Below are positions 52,818 through 61,747 of a DNA stretch of 64,000 nt, in pieces. Origin of the DNA: Nitrospira sp. Lineage in GTDB: Bacteria; Nitrospirota; Nitrospiria; Nitrospirales; Nitrospiraceae. How positions within the stretch are numbered: position 1 is the first letter of the stretch; every line of letters starts with the position of its first letter. The notes beneath the pieces were generated by a model. It saw only the letters and a program-made list of their open reading frames with translations, ran no database searches and was not told where the DNA came from. A program made the position numbers and the translations under genes. Location: assembly GCA_009594995.1 (NCBI GenBank), contig VOPR01000070.1, positions 1 to 64,000 of the forward strand, written 5' to 3'.

Positions 52818-53471
52818 TTATGGCTTGTTCACAAACGCTTCTTCTGCCAGGTTGAGATACTGCAACACCTCTCGGTCTTCGACCTGCTCGAAATCCCGGT
52901 AAAAATTGCCGACGGCGTAAAACGGTTCCGGGGTCCGAAGGATCACCAGTTGATCGACCAGGTTTCGCGCTTCCTGCACGGTACTGCGCGGGCCGACCGG
53001 AATGGCTCCGATGATTCGGCGAGGATGTGCCTGTCGCGCGGTGGTGACCGAGGCAAAAAAGGTGGCGCCGGTTGCCAACCCGTCATCCACAAGGATCACC
53101 GTCCGGTCTTTGAGGTTCGGGAAGGGCCGCCCCTGGCGGTAGAGGGCCACACGTCGGGCGACTTCCTTCTGCTGCGCCTGCACGGCGGCGGCAAGTTCTC
53201 GCTCCGAAACTGAGAGCCCAGACAGGGCCTCCTGATTCCAGTACACCGCTCCGGTTTCACTGACCGCCCCCAGCGCATATTCCGGGTTCCCGGGCGCACC
53301 GATCTTGCGCGTGATAAGCACGTCGAGCGGGAGGTGCAAGGCCAAGCTCAATTGATACGCCACGACCACCCCTCCGCGGGGAAGCGCGAGCAGAATTGCG
53401 TTGGGATCGTTGCGAAACGCGGCCAGCTCCTGCGCGAGCAGTTCGCCGGCTTCTTCACGGTTTTTGAACAT
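52818..53471 (-). CDS. Phosphoribosyltransferase-family protein
   Basis: 217 residues from the ATG at 53471 (AGAGGAG ~10 nt upstream). The PRPP-binding loop VILVDDGLATGAT is intact, and ALPRGGVVVAYQLSLAL and ITRKIGAPGNPEYALGAV complete the family pattern. These standalone proteins are often placed near universal stress and Hsp20 genes; the accepted base is not known. Confidence 0.85.
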   Translation of the reverse strand: MFKNREEAGELLAQELAAFRNDPNAILLALPRGGVVVAYQLSLALHLPLDVLITRKIGAPGNPEYALGAVSETGAVYWNQEALSGLSVSERELAAAVQAQQKEVARRVALYRQGRPFPNLKDRTVILVDDGLATGATFFASVTTARQAHPRRIIGAIPVGPRSTVQEARNLVDQLVILRTPEPFYAVGNFYRDFEQVEDREVLQYLNLAEEAFVNKP

Positions 53472-53501
53472 GGCGTCCCGCTCCTCTTGCTGCGTCCTCA
53501 T

Positions 53502-53516
53502 CGACACGTTGTGTCG
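53502..53516. promoter_or_regulatory. Small palindrome CGACAC-GTT-GTGTCG
   Basis: Perfect 6-bp inverted repeat with a 3-nt centre, 31 bp upstream of the phosphoribosyltransferase start codon. Candidate operator or short hairpin. Confidence 0.35.
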
Positions 53517-53525
53517 TGTTCCCGG

Positions 53526-53675
53526 CTACCATAACCCGCTCGTGACTCCCACGCCGATTAGGAACAGGGCCGCGACGATCACGATCAGCACCAGCCACCA
53601 GTGGTGACGAGACGCGTCCTCCGGGTGCCAGTGCATTTCCCAGGGAATATCCAAATAGCGAGGGTGCTTGAACAT
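53526..53675 (-). CDS. 49-residue single-helix membrane protein
   Basis: ATG at 53675 with AAAGGAG (53688-53682) 6 nt upstream; TAG at 53528-53526. The first 25 residues are polar and rich in His and Trp (MFKHPRYLDIPWEMHWHPED); the rest is one hydrophobic helix (WWLVLIVIVAALFLIGVGV). It lies between hsp20 and the phosphoribosyltransferase gene on the same strand, 16 nt after the hsp20 stop. Not recognised as a family; the start signal and hydrophobic helix support it as real. Confidence 0.7.
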   Translation of the reverse strand: MFKHPRYLDIPWEMHWHPEDASRHHWWLVLIVIVAALFLIGVGVTSGLW

Positions 53676-53691
53676 GACGCGCTCCTTTCGC

Positions 53692-54165
53692 CTAAGACAC
53701 TTTCACCTCGATCGATTTCGGCTTGGTCTTTTCTGATTTCGGCAGGTGCACCTTGAGGATGCCGTCTTTGTATTCCGCGGCGACCCTGGTACCGTCGGCA
53801 TCTTCCGGCAACGTGAAACTCCGCAAGAAGCTGCCGTACGCGCGTTCCACGCGGTGGTATTTCTTATTCTTTTCCTCCTTCTCGTATTTCCGCTCGCCGG
53901 AGATGGCGAGCACATTGTCCTGGACGGTGAGTTTCACATCTTCCTTTTTGATCTCCGGCAGTTCCGCCTTGATGAGATATTCCTTCTCATCTTCGGTGAT
54001 GTCGACCAGTGGGGACCATTCGGCAACTGAGATGGCTTCCTTTTGGCCTTCCGCTTTTGCCGGCGTTCGTCCCCATAGGGCGGAGAGGCGTTTCTCGACA
54101 TCCTCGAGTTCTTTCCATGGATTCAACTGTGACCGAAATGGTTCCCAACGGCTAAGTCCGTTCAT
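53692..54165 (-). CDS. Hsp20-family small heat-shock protein
   Basis: 157 residues from the ATG at 54165 (GAGGAGACC upstream). Alpha-crystallin domain at ~50-145: SPLVDITEDEKEYLIKAELP, VLAISGERKYEKEE, and the closing AAEYKDGILKVHLPK with IEVKVS. Acts as an ATP-independent holdase. It heads the minus-strand stress block. Confidence 0.93.
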   Translation of the reverse strand: MNGLSRWEPFRSQLNPWKELEDVEKRLSALWGRTPAKAEGQKEAISVAEWSPLVDITEDEKEYLIKAELPEIKKEDVKLTVQDNVLAISGERKYEKEEKNKKYHRVERAYGSFLRSFTLPEDADGTRVAAEYKDGILKVHLPKSEKTKPKSIEVKVS

Positions 54166-54256
54166 GGTGCGGTCTCCTCTTCGTGTATGTGCCGGTGCCA
54201 GGGCATGCTCATGACGGTCTGAGCTTCGGATCTCATGCATCACTGTCCTGGAGATA

Positions 54257-54273
54257 CTGCAGGCTCGATGCCA
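54257..54273 (-). promoter_or_regulatory. Possible sigma-54 promoter for hsp20
   Basis: Read on the minus strand: TGGCAT ... CTGCAG with GG-N10-GC spacing, about 80 nt of predicted leader to the hsp20 start. Two mismatches to consensus. Confidence 0.35.
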
Positions 54274-54684
54274 GGGCAGATTGCGACACGTCTTCTTTCG
54301 AGGAGCCACGAAAGTTCATTCGCTTAGGGCGAAGCCCCCGGGTCTGCTTCGCGAGATGCTCCTCCGAGTGGGGCGATACGGGACAGCGGCGAGGAGCGGC
54401 AATGGTGCCAATTACCTCATTGATTTCAGCCTTGGGGTGATTACTTTTCCAATTGAAGGGAGGTGGAGCCAGGATAAGTGCAGGACACCCGCTTCCGTGC
54501 CGCGAAGAGTGGGTTCGGGGGTTGCGCCTGTGTCGGTTTCGGGATCAGTTCCGAAGGGACGCGCTTCCATCTCGGTGCCAGTATGAGGCACGGCTCTCAC
54601 GGGAGCCCGATGAAAGGGAGGCGCGGGACATCCGGCGGTGGTGATTGGCTGGGATGTTCGGATGGATCTCGCTCGGTCGGCAGG

Positions 54685-54714
54685 CCCGATCTCCACACGG
54701 AGGCGGGTTTTTTT
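54685..54714 (+). terminator. Rho-independent terminator on the plus strand
   Basis: CCCG-AT-CTCC, loop ACAC, GGAG-G-CGGG, then TTTTTTT (54708-54714). No plus-strand coding gene precedes it within 7 kb. Confidence 0.65.
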
Positions 54715-54808
54715 GTGTGCCCGTCTTGTGTCTCTCGTTGCCGGAAGGGAAGGGTGGCGTGTCTTTCTAGCATGCAAAGCCGGCTGTACAGTCGGCGGTC
54801 GAATTCCG

Positions 54809-55489
54809 TTATGTGAGAAACGCCTTGCGAATCTTGAGGAGGAACGCATCGGCCAGTTCTGGGCGTGCCTGCTGGGAGCAGGCGCGTAAGCGGCGGGTGG
54901 CTTCCTCGGTCCAGTGTTCGCCCATATCGATCACTTCACCGGGCCGATACTGTCCCTCTTTGATCTTGCGCACCGCTTCACCGACCGGCGTTTCTGAGAT
55001 CCTGATACTGAAAGATCCCCGCTCCAGCAATTCACACAGGTTGAAGAGCACCCGTACATAGGCTGCGGCGTACTTGGCCGGTCGGCCGTCTTTTTTCTCC
55101 AACATCTTCTTGCGTTGGTTGTCGCAGTAATTGAGGAACGAGTCATAAGCTGCCTGTGCCGACCAGAGGCGAGGAAAGAGTTGGCGCAACTCTGCGCCCC
55201 AGTCGTCCATCGTCACCACCGGCGCCACCAGGGTTTCCAACACCAGCGGATGTCCCTGCAGCGTCAGTTGGAGAAAGTGCCCGATCTCCCATGCCGTCTC
55301 GTCCTCTTCTTCCTTCACCATCCTGGTGCCCTGGTATCTGAAACCGACGCGGAACAATTCGGCGGTGGGCAGCACGAACACGCTGCGAAAGTCTTTGTCG
55401 CTGTCCGGCCCGGCGAGGCCGTGGGCATGTGACCCGACGACGACTTTTAGAATGCAGGTGTCGCTGGGCGAGGGTCGTGGCTCTGTCAT
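54809..55489 (-). CDS. DNA polymerase beta superfamily nucleotidyltransferase
   Basis: 226 residues. The N-terminal nucleotidyltransferase motif GSHAHGLAGPDSDKDFRSV (GS...SDxD) provides the metal-binding acids. The helical C-terminus (FLNYCDNQRKKMLEKKDGRP) matches predicted nucleotidyltransferases of unknown target. Its start overlaps the acyl carrier protein stop by 4 nt, so it is the last gene of the acs-pdh operon. Confidence 0.8.
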   Translation of the reverse strand: MTEPRPSPSDTCILKVVVGSHAHGLAGPDSDKDFRSVFVLPTAELFRVGFRYQGTRMVKEEEDETAWEIGHFLQLTLQGHPLVLETLVAPVVTMDDWGAELRQLFPRLWSAQAAYDSFLNYCDNQRKKMLEKKDGRPAKYAAAYVRVLFNLCELLERGSFSIRISETPVGEAVRKIKEGQYRPGEVIDMGEHWTEEATRRLRACSQQARPELADAFLLKIRKAFLT

Positions 55490-55737
55490 GTTGTTGCGGC
55501 TGAGAGTTGCGCGAGGCAGCCGTTCAAGGTCATAAATTTGGGATAGTCGGACTCAGGAATTTCAATGTGGAACTCCTTGTGGAGGGCGACCACAAAGTTG
55601 AGGAAATCCATGGAGTCGAGGTCGAGCTGGTCTCGAAAACTGACGTCCGGACGCAGGGAGGTGAGGTCTGCTTCGGGCGCGATGTCGCCCAGAAGACGCA
55701 GGATTGTGCTCCTGGTCGCATTGTCACGCAGTGGCAT
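55486..55737 (-). CDS. Acyl carrier protein
   Basis: 83 residues from the ATG at 55737, which begins 2 nt after the dihydrolipoamide acyltransferase stop. Typical four-helix ACP with the phosphopantetheine Ser42 in LDLDSMDFLNF (DSM in place of the usual DSL). Being inside a PDH operon suggests a link between the acetyl-transferring complex and acyl or lipoyl (octanoyl) supply; this is inference. It could also serve a specialised pathway. Confidence 0.85.
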   Translation of the reverse strand: MPLRDNATRSTILRLLGDIAPEADLTSLRPDVSFRDQLDLDSMDFLNFVVALHKEFHIEIPESDYPKFMTLNGCLAQLSAATT

Positions 55738-55739
55738 AC

Positions 55740-56903
55740 TCACAACGATTGAGGCTCCTGTAGCAGACGATCGATCTCCGCCAACAACAATCCTCCGCGA
55801 TGGCCGTCGGTGACGCGATGGTCGGCGGACAGCGACGCCATAACGACAGGTCTTGGCACCACCTGACCGTTGACGACCCAGGGCCGCTCCACGACCTTGC
55901 CGAATCCGACCAGGGCGACCTGGGGAGGATAAATGACTCCGAATACAGTTTCCACCCCGTTCTCGCCCAGACTGGTGACGGTAATTGTCGGGTCGGACAT
56001 TTCCGAGCTCCGCAATGAACCCGCACGCGCCCGCTTCACCAAGTCTTGAAAATTCTGCATCAGCTCGTGAAGCGTGAGTCGATCGGCGTCGTGTAACGCC
56101 GGGGCCACCAGTCCGCCCTGACGGAGGGAAATGGCGGTCCCGATGTGAATCCGCTCGCATTTGACCGCTTCGCCGTCTTTCCATAACGCATTGAGTTCCG
56201 GCACCTGGCGAAGGGCCAGGGCGACTGCTTTGATAAGCAGAACTCCATACAGGAGACGTTCTGTCACCGGACGTTCTTCGTTGGCTTGTTTCAGCCACGT
56301 GAGCGCGCGACCCATGTCGATGGTCGTGCTCAGATAATAGTGCGGGATTTCGCGTTTGGACCGAGCCATCGCCGCAGCAATGGTCTGCCGCATGCGTGCC
56401 TGGCGGTCGGCAGCAGTCAGCGGCGCGGTGCCGGCGGCCACCGGAGCTTGTGTAATGTCGTCCAGGGTGATCGCCCCATCCGGACCGGTTCCCTGCAGGC
56501 CGGCTGGGTCAATGCCGCGCTCGGCGGCCAATTTTCTGGCGGCCGGGGAGATGCGTAGCCGACTGGCCTGGGACGGTGCAAGAGAAACGAGGTCAACTCG
56601 ATCACTGACAGGAGGCGCTGCTGGAGGCGTGACAGTTTGTTGCGGGATTGGTCCTGTTGCGGGCCGGCCTTCTTCGCGAATGACCGCCATGACCGTGCCG
56701 ACCGGGACCTTGTCGCCCGGCTTGGTAAGCAACCGTTCTATGAGTCCTGTGGTATGACATTCGACGTCGATGGCGGCTTTCTCCGTATCGACCTCGGCGA
56801 TAATCTCGCCCTTGGTGATCCGATCCCCTTCGTGTTTTTTCCATTGCACGAGGGTGCCCTCGGTCATATCGGCGCCGAGTGTCGGCATGACAAAATCAGC
56901 CAT
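55740..56903 (-). CDS. pdhC: Dihydrolipoamide acyltransferase (E2) of pyruvate dehydrogenase
   Basis: 387 residues. Lipoyl domain (~1-76) with the modified Lys42 in [10 protein letters not shown]; a Pro/Ala linker; peripheral-subunit-binding domain (~115-150: [15 protein letters not shown]); catalytic domain (~165-387) ending with [13 protein letters not shown], holding the active-site His and Asp-Gly. Transfers acetyl from lipoate to CoA. No E3 gene is present here. Confidence 0.92.
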   Translation of the reverse strand: MADFVMPTLGADMTEGTLVQWKKHEGDRITKGEIIAEVDTEKAAIDVECHTTGLIERLLTKPGDKVPVGTVMAVIREEGRPATGPIPQQTVTPPAAPPVSDRVDLVSLAPSQASRLRISPAARKLAAERGIDPAGLQGTGPDGAITLDDITQAPVAAGTAPLTAADRQARMRQTIAAAMARSKREIPHYYLSTTIDMGRALTWLKQANEERPVTERLLYGVLLIKAVALALRQVPELNALWKDGEAVKCERIHIGTAISLRQGGLVAPALHDADRLTLHELMQNFQDLVKRARAGSLRSSEMSDPTITVTSLGENGVETVFGVIYPPQVALVGFGKVVERPWVVNGQVVPRPVVMASLSADHRVTDGHRGGLLLAEIDRLLQEPQSL

Positions 56904-56960
56904 GAGCCACCTGAAGCGAGTTAGCCATAGAACGGTCGCAGGATACGGACATCTGTGTTT

Positions 56961-57968
56961 TCACCGTTCACCAAGTCGTGCGAACCTATTGCCTGGCCTG
57001 CAGATCGCGCGCACAGTGCGCAGGATTTTCTCCACGCTGGGAAGTGCCGCGTCTTCCAAATGTTTCGGATAGGGAATCGGCACCTCTTCGCTACAGACAC
57101 GCGTGACCGGGGCGTCCAAATCATAGAATGCCTCCTCCATGATCTGAGCGGAAACTTCGCCGGCAAAGCTTCCCGTGCGCCAGCCTTCGTCAATCACCAC
57201 GGCCCGGTGAGTCTTGCGAACCGAGCTGACAATGGTGTCCCGATCAAGGGGACGTAAGACGCGCAGATCCACCACCTCTGCCTCAATGCCTTCCTGGGCC
57301 AGTTGTGTGGCGGCGGCCAATGCCTTCCACAGGCTGCCGCCGAAGGTCAGCAGGCTGATATCGCTGCCGGGCCGGCGCACGACCGCGCGGGAAATGTCGA
57401 CTGCATGCGGGCCTTCGTCCAATTCCCCTTCCATCGAGTAGAGGTAGGCATGTTCAAAAATAAAGACTGGATCAGGCGCTTCAAGGGCGCTGAGTACCAT
57501 GCCGCGCGCATCCGTCACGGTGGCGGGCGTCAGCACGGTGATGCCGGGAATGTGCGCGTACCAGCCTTCCAGGCTGTGCGAATGCTGCGCCGCCACCTGC
57601 CGGCCGGCGCCGGTGGCCATGCGAACGATCAGCGGGACGCTGAATTGGCCGCCTGACATGTGCCGGAGCGTTGCGGCGTTGTTCAGGATTTGATCGAGCG
57701 CCAACAGGCTGAAGTTGACCGTCATCACCTCCACAATCGGGCGCATGCCGCCAAGCGCCGCGCCAATGCCCGCACCGACGAAGGTGCTTTCGGACAGGGG
57801 CGTGTCGCGAATGCGTTCCGGGCCGAACTCGTCCAGAAACCCTTTGCTGCAGGCATAGGTGCCGCCGTATTTTCCGACATCTTCCCCCATGAGGAAGGTT
57901 CGAGCATCACGCTGTAGCGCTTCTCGCAGGCCGCTTCGCACCGCTTCTCTGTAAGTGACTTTTGTCAT
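56961..57968 (-). CDS. pdhB: Pyruvate dehydrogenase E1 beta subunit
   Basis: 335 residues. Family motifs: [50 protein letters not shown] and [16 protein letters not shown]. Forms the thiamine-dependent heterotetramer with the E1 alpha subunit encoded 55 nt upstream. The C-terminal tail after EKILRTVRA is ~15 residues longer than usual. Confidence 0.92.
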   Translation of the reverse strand: MTKVTYREAVRSGLREALQRDARTFLMGEDVGKYGGTYACSKGFLDEFGPERIRDTPLSESTFVGAGIGAALGGMRPIVEVMTVNFSLLALDQILNNAATLRHMSGGQFSVPLIVRMATGAGRQVAAQHSHSLEGWYAHIPGITVLTPATVTDARGMVLSALEAPDPVFIFEHAYLYSMEGELDEGPHAVDISRAVVRRPGSDISLLTFGGSLWKALAAATQLAQEGIEAEVVDLRVLRPLDRDTIVSSVRKTHRAVVIDEGWRTGSFAGEVSAQIMEEAFYDLDAPVTRVCSEEVPIPYPKHLEDAALPSVEKILRTVRAICRPGNRFARLGER

Positions 57969-58023
57969 AATGAGGTGTCGATCGTGTCTCGCATGTCGTT
58001 TCGCGTGGTTCGCTCTTCAGGTG

Positions 58024-59007
58024 TCATAGCTGTCGTCTCACGTTCGTGGACACATCGTGCGTCAGATCCTCGACCGGTTCCCAGGGGCTTGTCTCGGCAA
58101 AGGTGACGGCTTCCTCGATTTCCGCCGCAATCGTGGCGTCGAGCCGTTCGAGATCACTGTCGCGCAGTAGATTGGCATTGCGAAGGTTCTGCTCGAATGT
58201 TGCGATCGGGTCCCGCTGCTTCCAGGCGGACACCTCGTCTTTGGATCGATAGAGTTCGGCGTCATACATGGAGTGGGCTCGGAAGCGATAGGTCCGGCAT
58301 TCGAGAAAGTAGGGCCCATTGCCCTGTCGCACGAACTCGACCGCACGGCGTGTCGCCATCTCAACCGCCAGTACGTCCATGCCGTCGACCGTTTCGGCAG
58401 CCAGCGCATAGGCTTTGGCTTTTGCGGCAATGTCGGGCTGCGATTGATGGCGGGCCAGGGCAGTGCCCATCGCGTAGAGATTATTCTCGCAGATGAAGAG
58501 CACCGGCAGTTTCCACAGCGCGGCCAGATTCAAGGATTCATGGAACTCTCCCTCGGCCACGGCGCCGTCCCCGAAGTAGCAGGCAGTGACACGGACCTGC
58601 TGTTGCAGCTTATCGGCGAGCGCCAAGCCGGTTGCCACGGGTAGTCCGCCCGCGACAATCGCCAGGCCTCCGTAAAATCGGCGCGTGGCATCGAAGAAGT
58701 GCATGGACCCTCCGCGACCGCGTGCGCAGCCGGTAGCCTTGCCGTACAACTCGGCCATCAGGCTCTTCATCGGGGTTCCGCGAACCAGCGCATGGCCGTG
58801 CTCGCGATAGGTGGCGACGATGGCGTCGTCGTTCGTGAGTGCGGGGATCGATCCGGCGGCCACAGCCTCTTCCCCGATATAGAGGTGGAGAAAGCCATGG
58901 ATTTTGCCTGATTGATAGAGCTCCGCCGCCCGTTCCTCGAAGCGGCGAATGCGCAGCATCTGCCGCAACAGTTCAAGGCCCTGCTCGCGCGTCAGGGAAG
59001 TCGTCAT
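58024..59007 (-). CDS. pdhA: Pyruvate dehydrogenase E1 alpha subunit
   Basis: 327 residues. The thiamine diphosphate motif is [17 protein letters not shown] ... ENN; other signatures are [10 protein letters not shown] and [11 protein letters not shown]. Decarboxylates pyruvate and reductively acetylates lipoate on E2. Its start overlaps the acs stop by ATGA. Confidence 0.92.
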   Translation of the reverse strand: MTTSLTREQGLELLRQMLRIRRFEERAAELYQSGKIHGFLHLYIGEEAVAAGSIPALTNDDAIVATYREHGHALVRGTPMKSLMAELYGKATGCARGRGGSMHFFDATRRFYGGLAIVAGGLPVATGLALADKLQQQVRVTACYFGDGAVAEGEFHESLNLAALWKLPVLFICENNLYAMGTALARHQSQPDIAAKAKAYALAAETVDGMDVLAVEMATRRAVEFVRQGNGPYFLECRTYRFRAHSMYDAELYRSKDEVSAWKQRDPIATFEQNLRNANLLRDSDLERLDATIAAEIEEAVTFAETSPWEPVEDLTHDVSTNVRRQL

Positions 59008-60770
59008 GAGCTTCCCTCCAATGTCGAGGTATCGCCTTCCGGCAAGCCGAGCTCCCGCGCTTTCAGAAGGCGCCGCATGATTTTTCCGCTTCTGGTTTTC
59101 GGCAGGGTGGGAAGGAAGGCGATCTCTTTCGGGGCCACCGCTGCGCCCAGGCGGGCGCGCGCGAAGCCGAGCAGTTCGCGCCTCAACGCGTCGCTTGGCT
59201 CAACCCCGTCTTTGAGTGAGACAAACGCCTTCACGAGTTCCATGGCCACGGGGTCTGGTTTGCCGATCACCGCGGCTTCCGCCACTGCCTTGTGCTCGAT
59301 CAAGACGCTTTCGACTTCAAAGGGACCGATAAGATGGCCGGATGTTTTGATGACATCGTCAGCACGCCCCACGAACCAGAAGTATCCGTCCTTATCCCGT
59401 TTGGCCACGTCGCCGGTCAGGTACCAGCCGCCGGCGAAACATTTCTTGTATCGCTCCGGCTCATTCCAATAGCCGCGAAACATCGAGGGCCATCCGGGCC
59501 GCAAAGCCAGTTCTCCCTGCACCCCTGGCTCCTCCACCACCCGCACCTCTCCCGATTCGGTCTTGCTCACGATGCCCGCGTCGATCCCCGGTAGCGGTCG
59601 TCCCATCGAACCGGGCCGGACATCCATCGCCGCATAGTTGGCGATCATGATGCCACCGGTTTCGGTCTGCCACCAATTGTCGTGGAACGGACGGCCGAAC
59701 GCCTGTTCTCCCCAGACCACAGCCTCGGGATTGAGTGGTTCCCCCACGCTGGCGAGAAAGCGCAGTCGTCGCAGGTCGAATTTTCTGACGGGCTCCACGC
59801 CGACCTTCATCATCATGCGGATGGCTGTCGGCGCCGTATACCAGACGGTGATGCCCTGATTCTGCAAGATGCCATACCAACGTTCGGCATCAAAATCGGC
59901 TTCGTCCACAATGCTGGTCAAGCCATTAGTCAGCGGGGCAATGATGCCGTAAGACGTGCCGGTGACCCAGCCGGGATCCGCCGTGCACCAGAAAATATCC
60001 TCGGGATGAAAATCGAGGGCCAACTTGCCCGTGACGTGGTGGGCGACGACTGCTCCATGCACGTGGACCGCGCCCTTCGGCGTTCCAGTGGTTCCGCTGG
60101 TGAAGTGCAGAAGGGCCGGGTCTTCGGGATCGGTCGGTCCGATGCGGTAGGTGCCGGATGCCTGTTCGAGCAGGTGATGAAAATTGTGTGTGCCGGGTCG
60201 CTGTGTGGGTGGTTGCTCGTCGCTGATAAGCAGGACGTGCTGAAGATGGGGCAGCGTCTCTCTGATCCCGGCCACTTTGCGCTGATACAGCGACTCCGTG
60301 GTCACCAACACCTTGGCCTGGCCGATCGCCAGCCTGGCGCGGATGGGCTCCGGGCCGAATGCGGAGAAGAGCGGACAAAAGACGGCGCGATGTTTCAGTG
60401 TGCCCAGTGCCGCAATGTACAGTTCAGGAATGCGGCCGGCGAGGACGAAGACCCGATCTCCCTGTGTGACCCCTAACCCCTGCAGTGTATTGGCAAAGCG
60501 ATTGGTCAGGTCATGGAGGCGCTCGTATGAATAGTCTTCAACCGTCCCGCTTTTTCCCAACCAACGGATCGCGGTTTGTTGTGCCTGCGGTCCGGTCGCA
60601 TGACGGACGACGGCTTCATGCGCGATATTGAGTCCTGTTCCGCCAGGCAGCCCGTCCAAGTCCGCTCGCGCCTTCTCCCATGAAAACGCATTCCGTACCG
60701 CCTCATAGTCATGGAGGTTCGGGATCACGTCCCAGTCTCGTCGCGATTTGATGATCGGGTTCCAAGGCAT
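59004..60770 (-). CDS. acsA: Acetyl-CoA synthetase (AMP-forming)
   Basis: 588 residues from the ATG at 60770, the shorter AcsA type. Core motifs: [15 protein letters not shown] (P-loop-like), [29 protein letters not shown] and the conserved catalytic/acetylation Lys in [11 protein letters not shown]. Activates acetate to acetyl-CoA. It is the first gene of the acs-pdhA-pdhB-pdhC-acp-nucleotidyltransferase operon. Confidence 0.92.
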   Translation of the reverse strand: MPWNPIIKSRRDWDVIPNLHDYEAVRNAFSWEKARADLDGLPGGTGLNIAHEAVVRHATGPQAQQTAIRWLGKSGTVEDYSYERLHDLTNRFANTLQGLGVTQGDRVFVLAGRIPELYIAALGTLKHRAVFCPLFSAFGPEPIRARLAIGQAKVLVTTESLYQRKVAGIRETLPHLQHVLLISDEQPPTQRPGTHNFHHLLEQASGTYRIGPTDPEDPALLHFTSGTTGTPKGAVHVHGAVVAHHVTGKLALDFHPEDIFWCTADPGWVTGTSYGIIAPLTNGLTSIVDEADFDAERWYGILQNQGITVWYTAPTAIRMMMKVGVEPVRKFDLRRLRFLASVGEPLNPEAVVWGEQAFGRPFHDNWWQTETGGIMIANYAAMDVRPGSMGRPLPGIDAGIVSKTESGEVRVVEEPGVQGELALRPGWPSMFRGYWNEPERYKKCFAGGWYLTGDVAKRDKDGYFWFVGRADDVIKTSGHLIGPFEVESVLIEHKAVAEAAVIGKPDPVAMELVKAFVSLKDGVEPSDALRRELLGFARARLGAAVAPKEIAFLPTLPKTRSGKIMRRLLKARELGLPEGDTSTLEGSS

Positions 60771-60798
60771 TGTCAGGTCCACGGTCCGAGCATGGGTT

Positions 60799-60815
60799 CT
60801 GCAAGGCATAGACCA
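60799..60815 (-). promoter_or_regulatory. Possible sigma-54 promoter for the acs-pdh operon
   Basis: Minus strand TGGTCT ... TTGCA with GG-N10-GC spacing; the -12 half is perfect and the -24 half has three mismatches. Predicted start ~19 nt before the acs ATG. Confidence 0.4.
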
Positions 60816-60975
60816 TCCTGGCCGGTGAGGCGTAGAAGGGGAAACGCGCGGGATCGCACTGGTTGGATGAAACCACGTATGGATGGGAGCGTCACTCTCT
60901 GTAGCATTTGTCATCAGTTGCGGGGAGAGGCCGTGGACAATCGCGCCAAATATGATGCTGCCGGTAAAAGAATCC

Positions 60976-61003
60976 TGAATCCTTTTTCTCGTGCCGCACT
61001 CAA
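60976..61003 (+). promoter_or_regulatory. Bipartite ECF-like promoter element, copy 4
   Basis: TGAATCC (60976-60982), 16 nt, CTCAA (60999-61003); predicted start ~42 nt before the zinc ribbon gene. Confidence 0.6.
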
Positions 61004-61051
61004 ATGAGGAACAGTGGACAGGATGACCTTTAACCGAACGGGAGACGATAT

Positions 61052-61270
61052 ATGGTCACGCACGTTACACAAGTCGCCGGTGATCGGTGCCTTCGTTGCG
61101 GAGGGTTCATGGTTCCGGAGGAGATTCGCGAGGTCGGCCAGATAGGGTGGCGCTGCGTGATGTGCGGCGAGCACATCGACCCCCTCATTCTTGAACATCG
61201 CCGCAAAATGCGCACGCCGGAAGGGGCGAGACAACTCCTGGCGAAAAGCGAGAAAGCCGGCCTGAACTAA
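61052..61270 (+). CDS. Small zinc ribbon protein
   Basis: 72 residues with GGGAGACG upstream of ATG 61052. Two CxxC pairs, Cys13/Cys16 (RCLRCGG) and Cys35/Cys38 (RCVMCGE), form a zinc ribbon. The C-terminal part is charged and helical ([15 protein letters not shown]). Function unknown; its promoter element is shared with the DUF2892/efflux, Rieske and TsdA-like loci. Confidence 0.75.
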   Translation: MVTHVTQVAGDRCLRCGGFMVPEEIREVGQIGWRCVMCGEHIDPLILEHRRKMRTPEGARQLLAKSEKAGLN

Positions 61271-61747
61271 TCGGCTTGGCCTGTGCGATAGCACGAAATG
61301 AGCAGACCCGTGCCGACCCTGGCAAAATGGATTTCTCCAAAACTCGGCCGGCACGGGACCGCATGTGCGGCCCGCCAGTGCTCGATTCCTTCGGCTCTCC
61401 TCTCCTGCCACCGTGCCGCCATGCGCTTGATTTGCAGCCATCCTCAACCAGCGGCGAGACGCTACGAGTTCGCCGTTCGTACATTGTTGCTGCTCGCTCA
61501 CGTTAAACCCGCAATATCATCTGTGAGAACTTCCACGGGCGACCTTCCCATGGAGGCGTTCCGCGACAGGCCGAGGCCATCGACTGGGGAGGAAGGCAAC
61601 GGTTGGAATAGAGGCCCGATCAATCTCAAGCCTCATCATCCGTGAGGCCTCAGTTCCATGTCGGCGCTGGCTGGGCCTGCTCATTGCTTACGTGATAGGG
61701 GGTGCCAGGGCGAAAGCTGTGCCTTGGCCCAATCAACCGGGGTGATC
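61271..61747. other. Intergenic region, no supported gene
   Basis: A 9-bp inverted repeat (61307-61315 with 61349-61357) with a 33-nt loop is the only structure seen. Short open frames here have no ribosome binding site or family. Confidence 0.45.

Larger units (their letters stand above)
54166..54808. other. 643-bp intergenic region with plus-strand terminator
   Basis: No convincing protein gene on either strand. It holds a possible minus-strand sigma-54 site for hsp20 and a plus-strand terminator with no plus-strand gene before it, so a non-coding RNA is possible (see findings). Confidence 0.5.

Noticed and set aside
60867..61007. 46-codon frame with a CSICH motif before the zinc ribbon gene
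   Set aside because: Looks cytochrome- or zinc-like, but has no ribosome binding site or signal peptide and runs through the ECF-like promoter element.
61307..61357. 9-bp inverted repeat with a 33-nt loop
   Set aside because: The loop is too long for a convincing terminator or operator, and no adjacent signal supports it.
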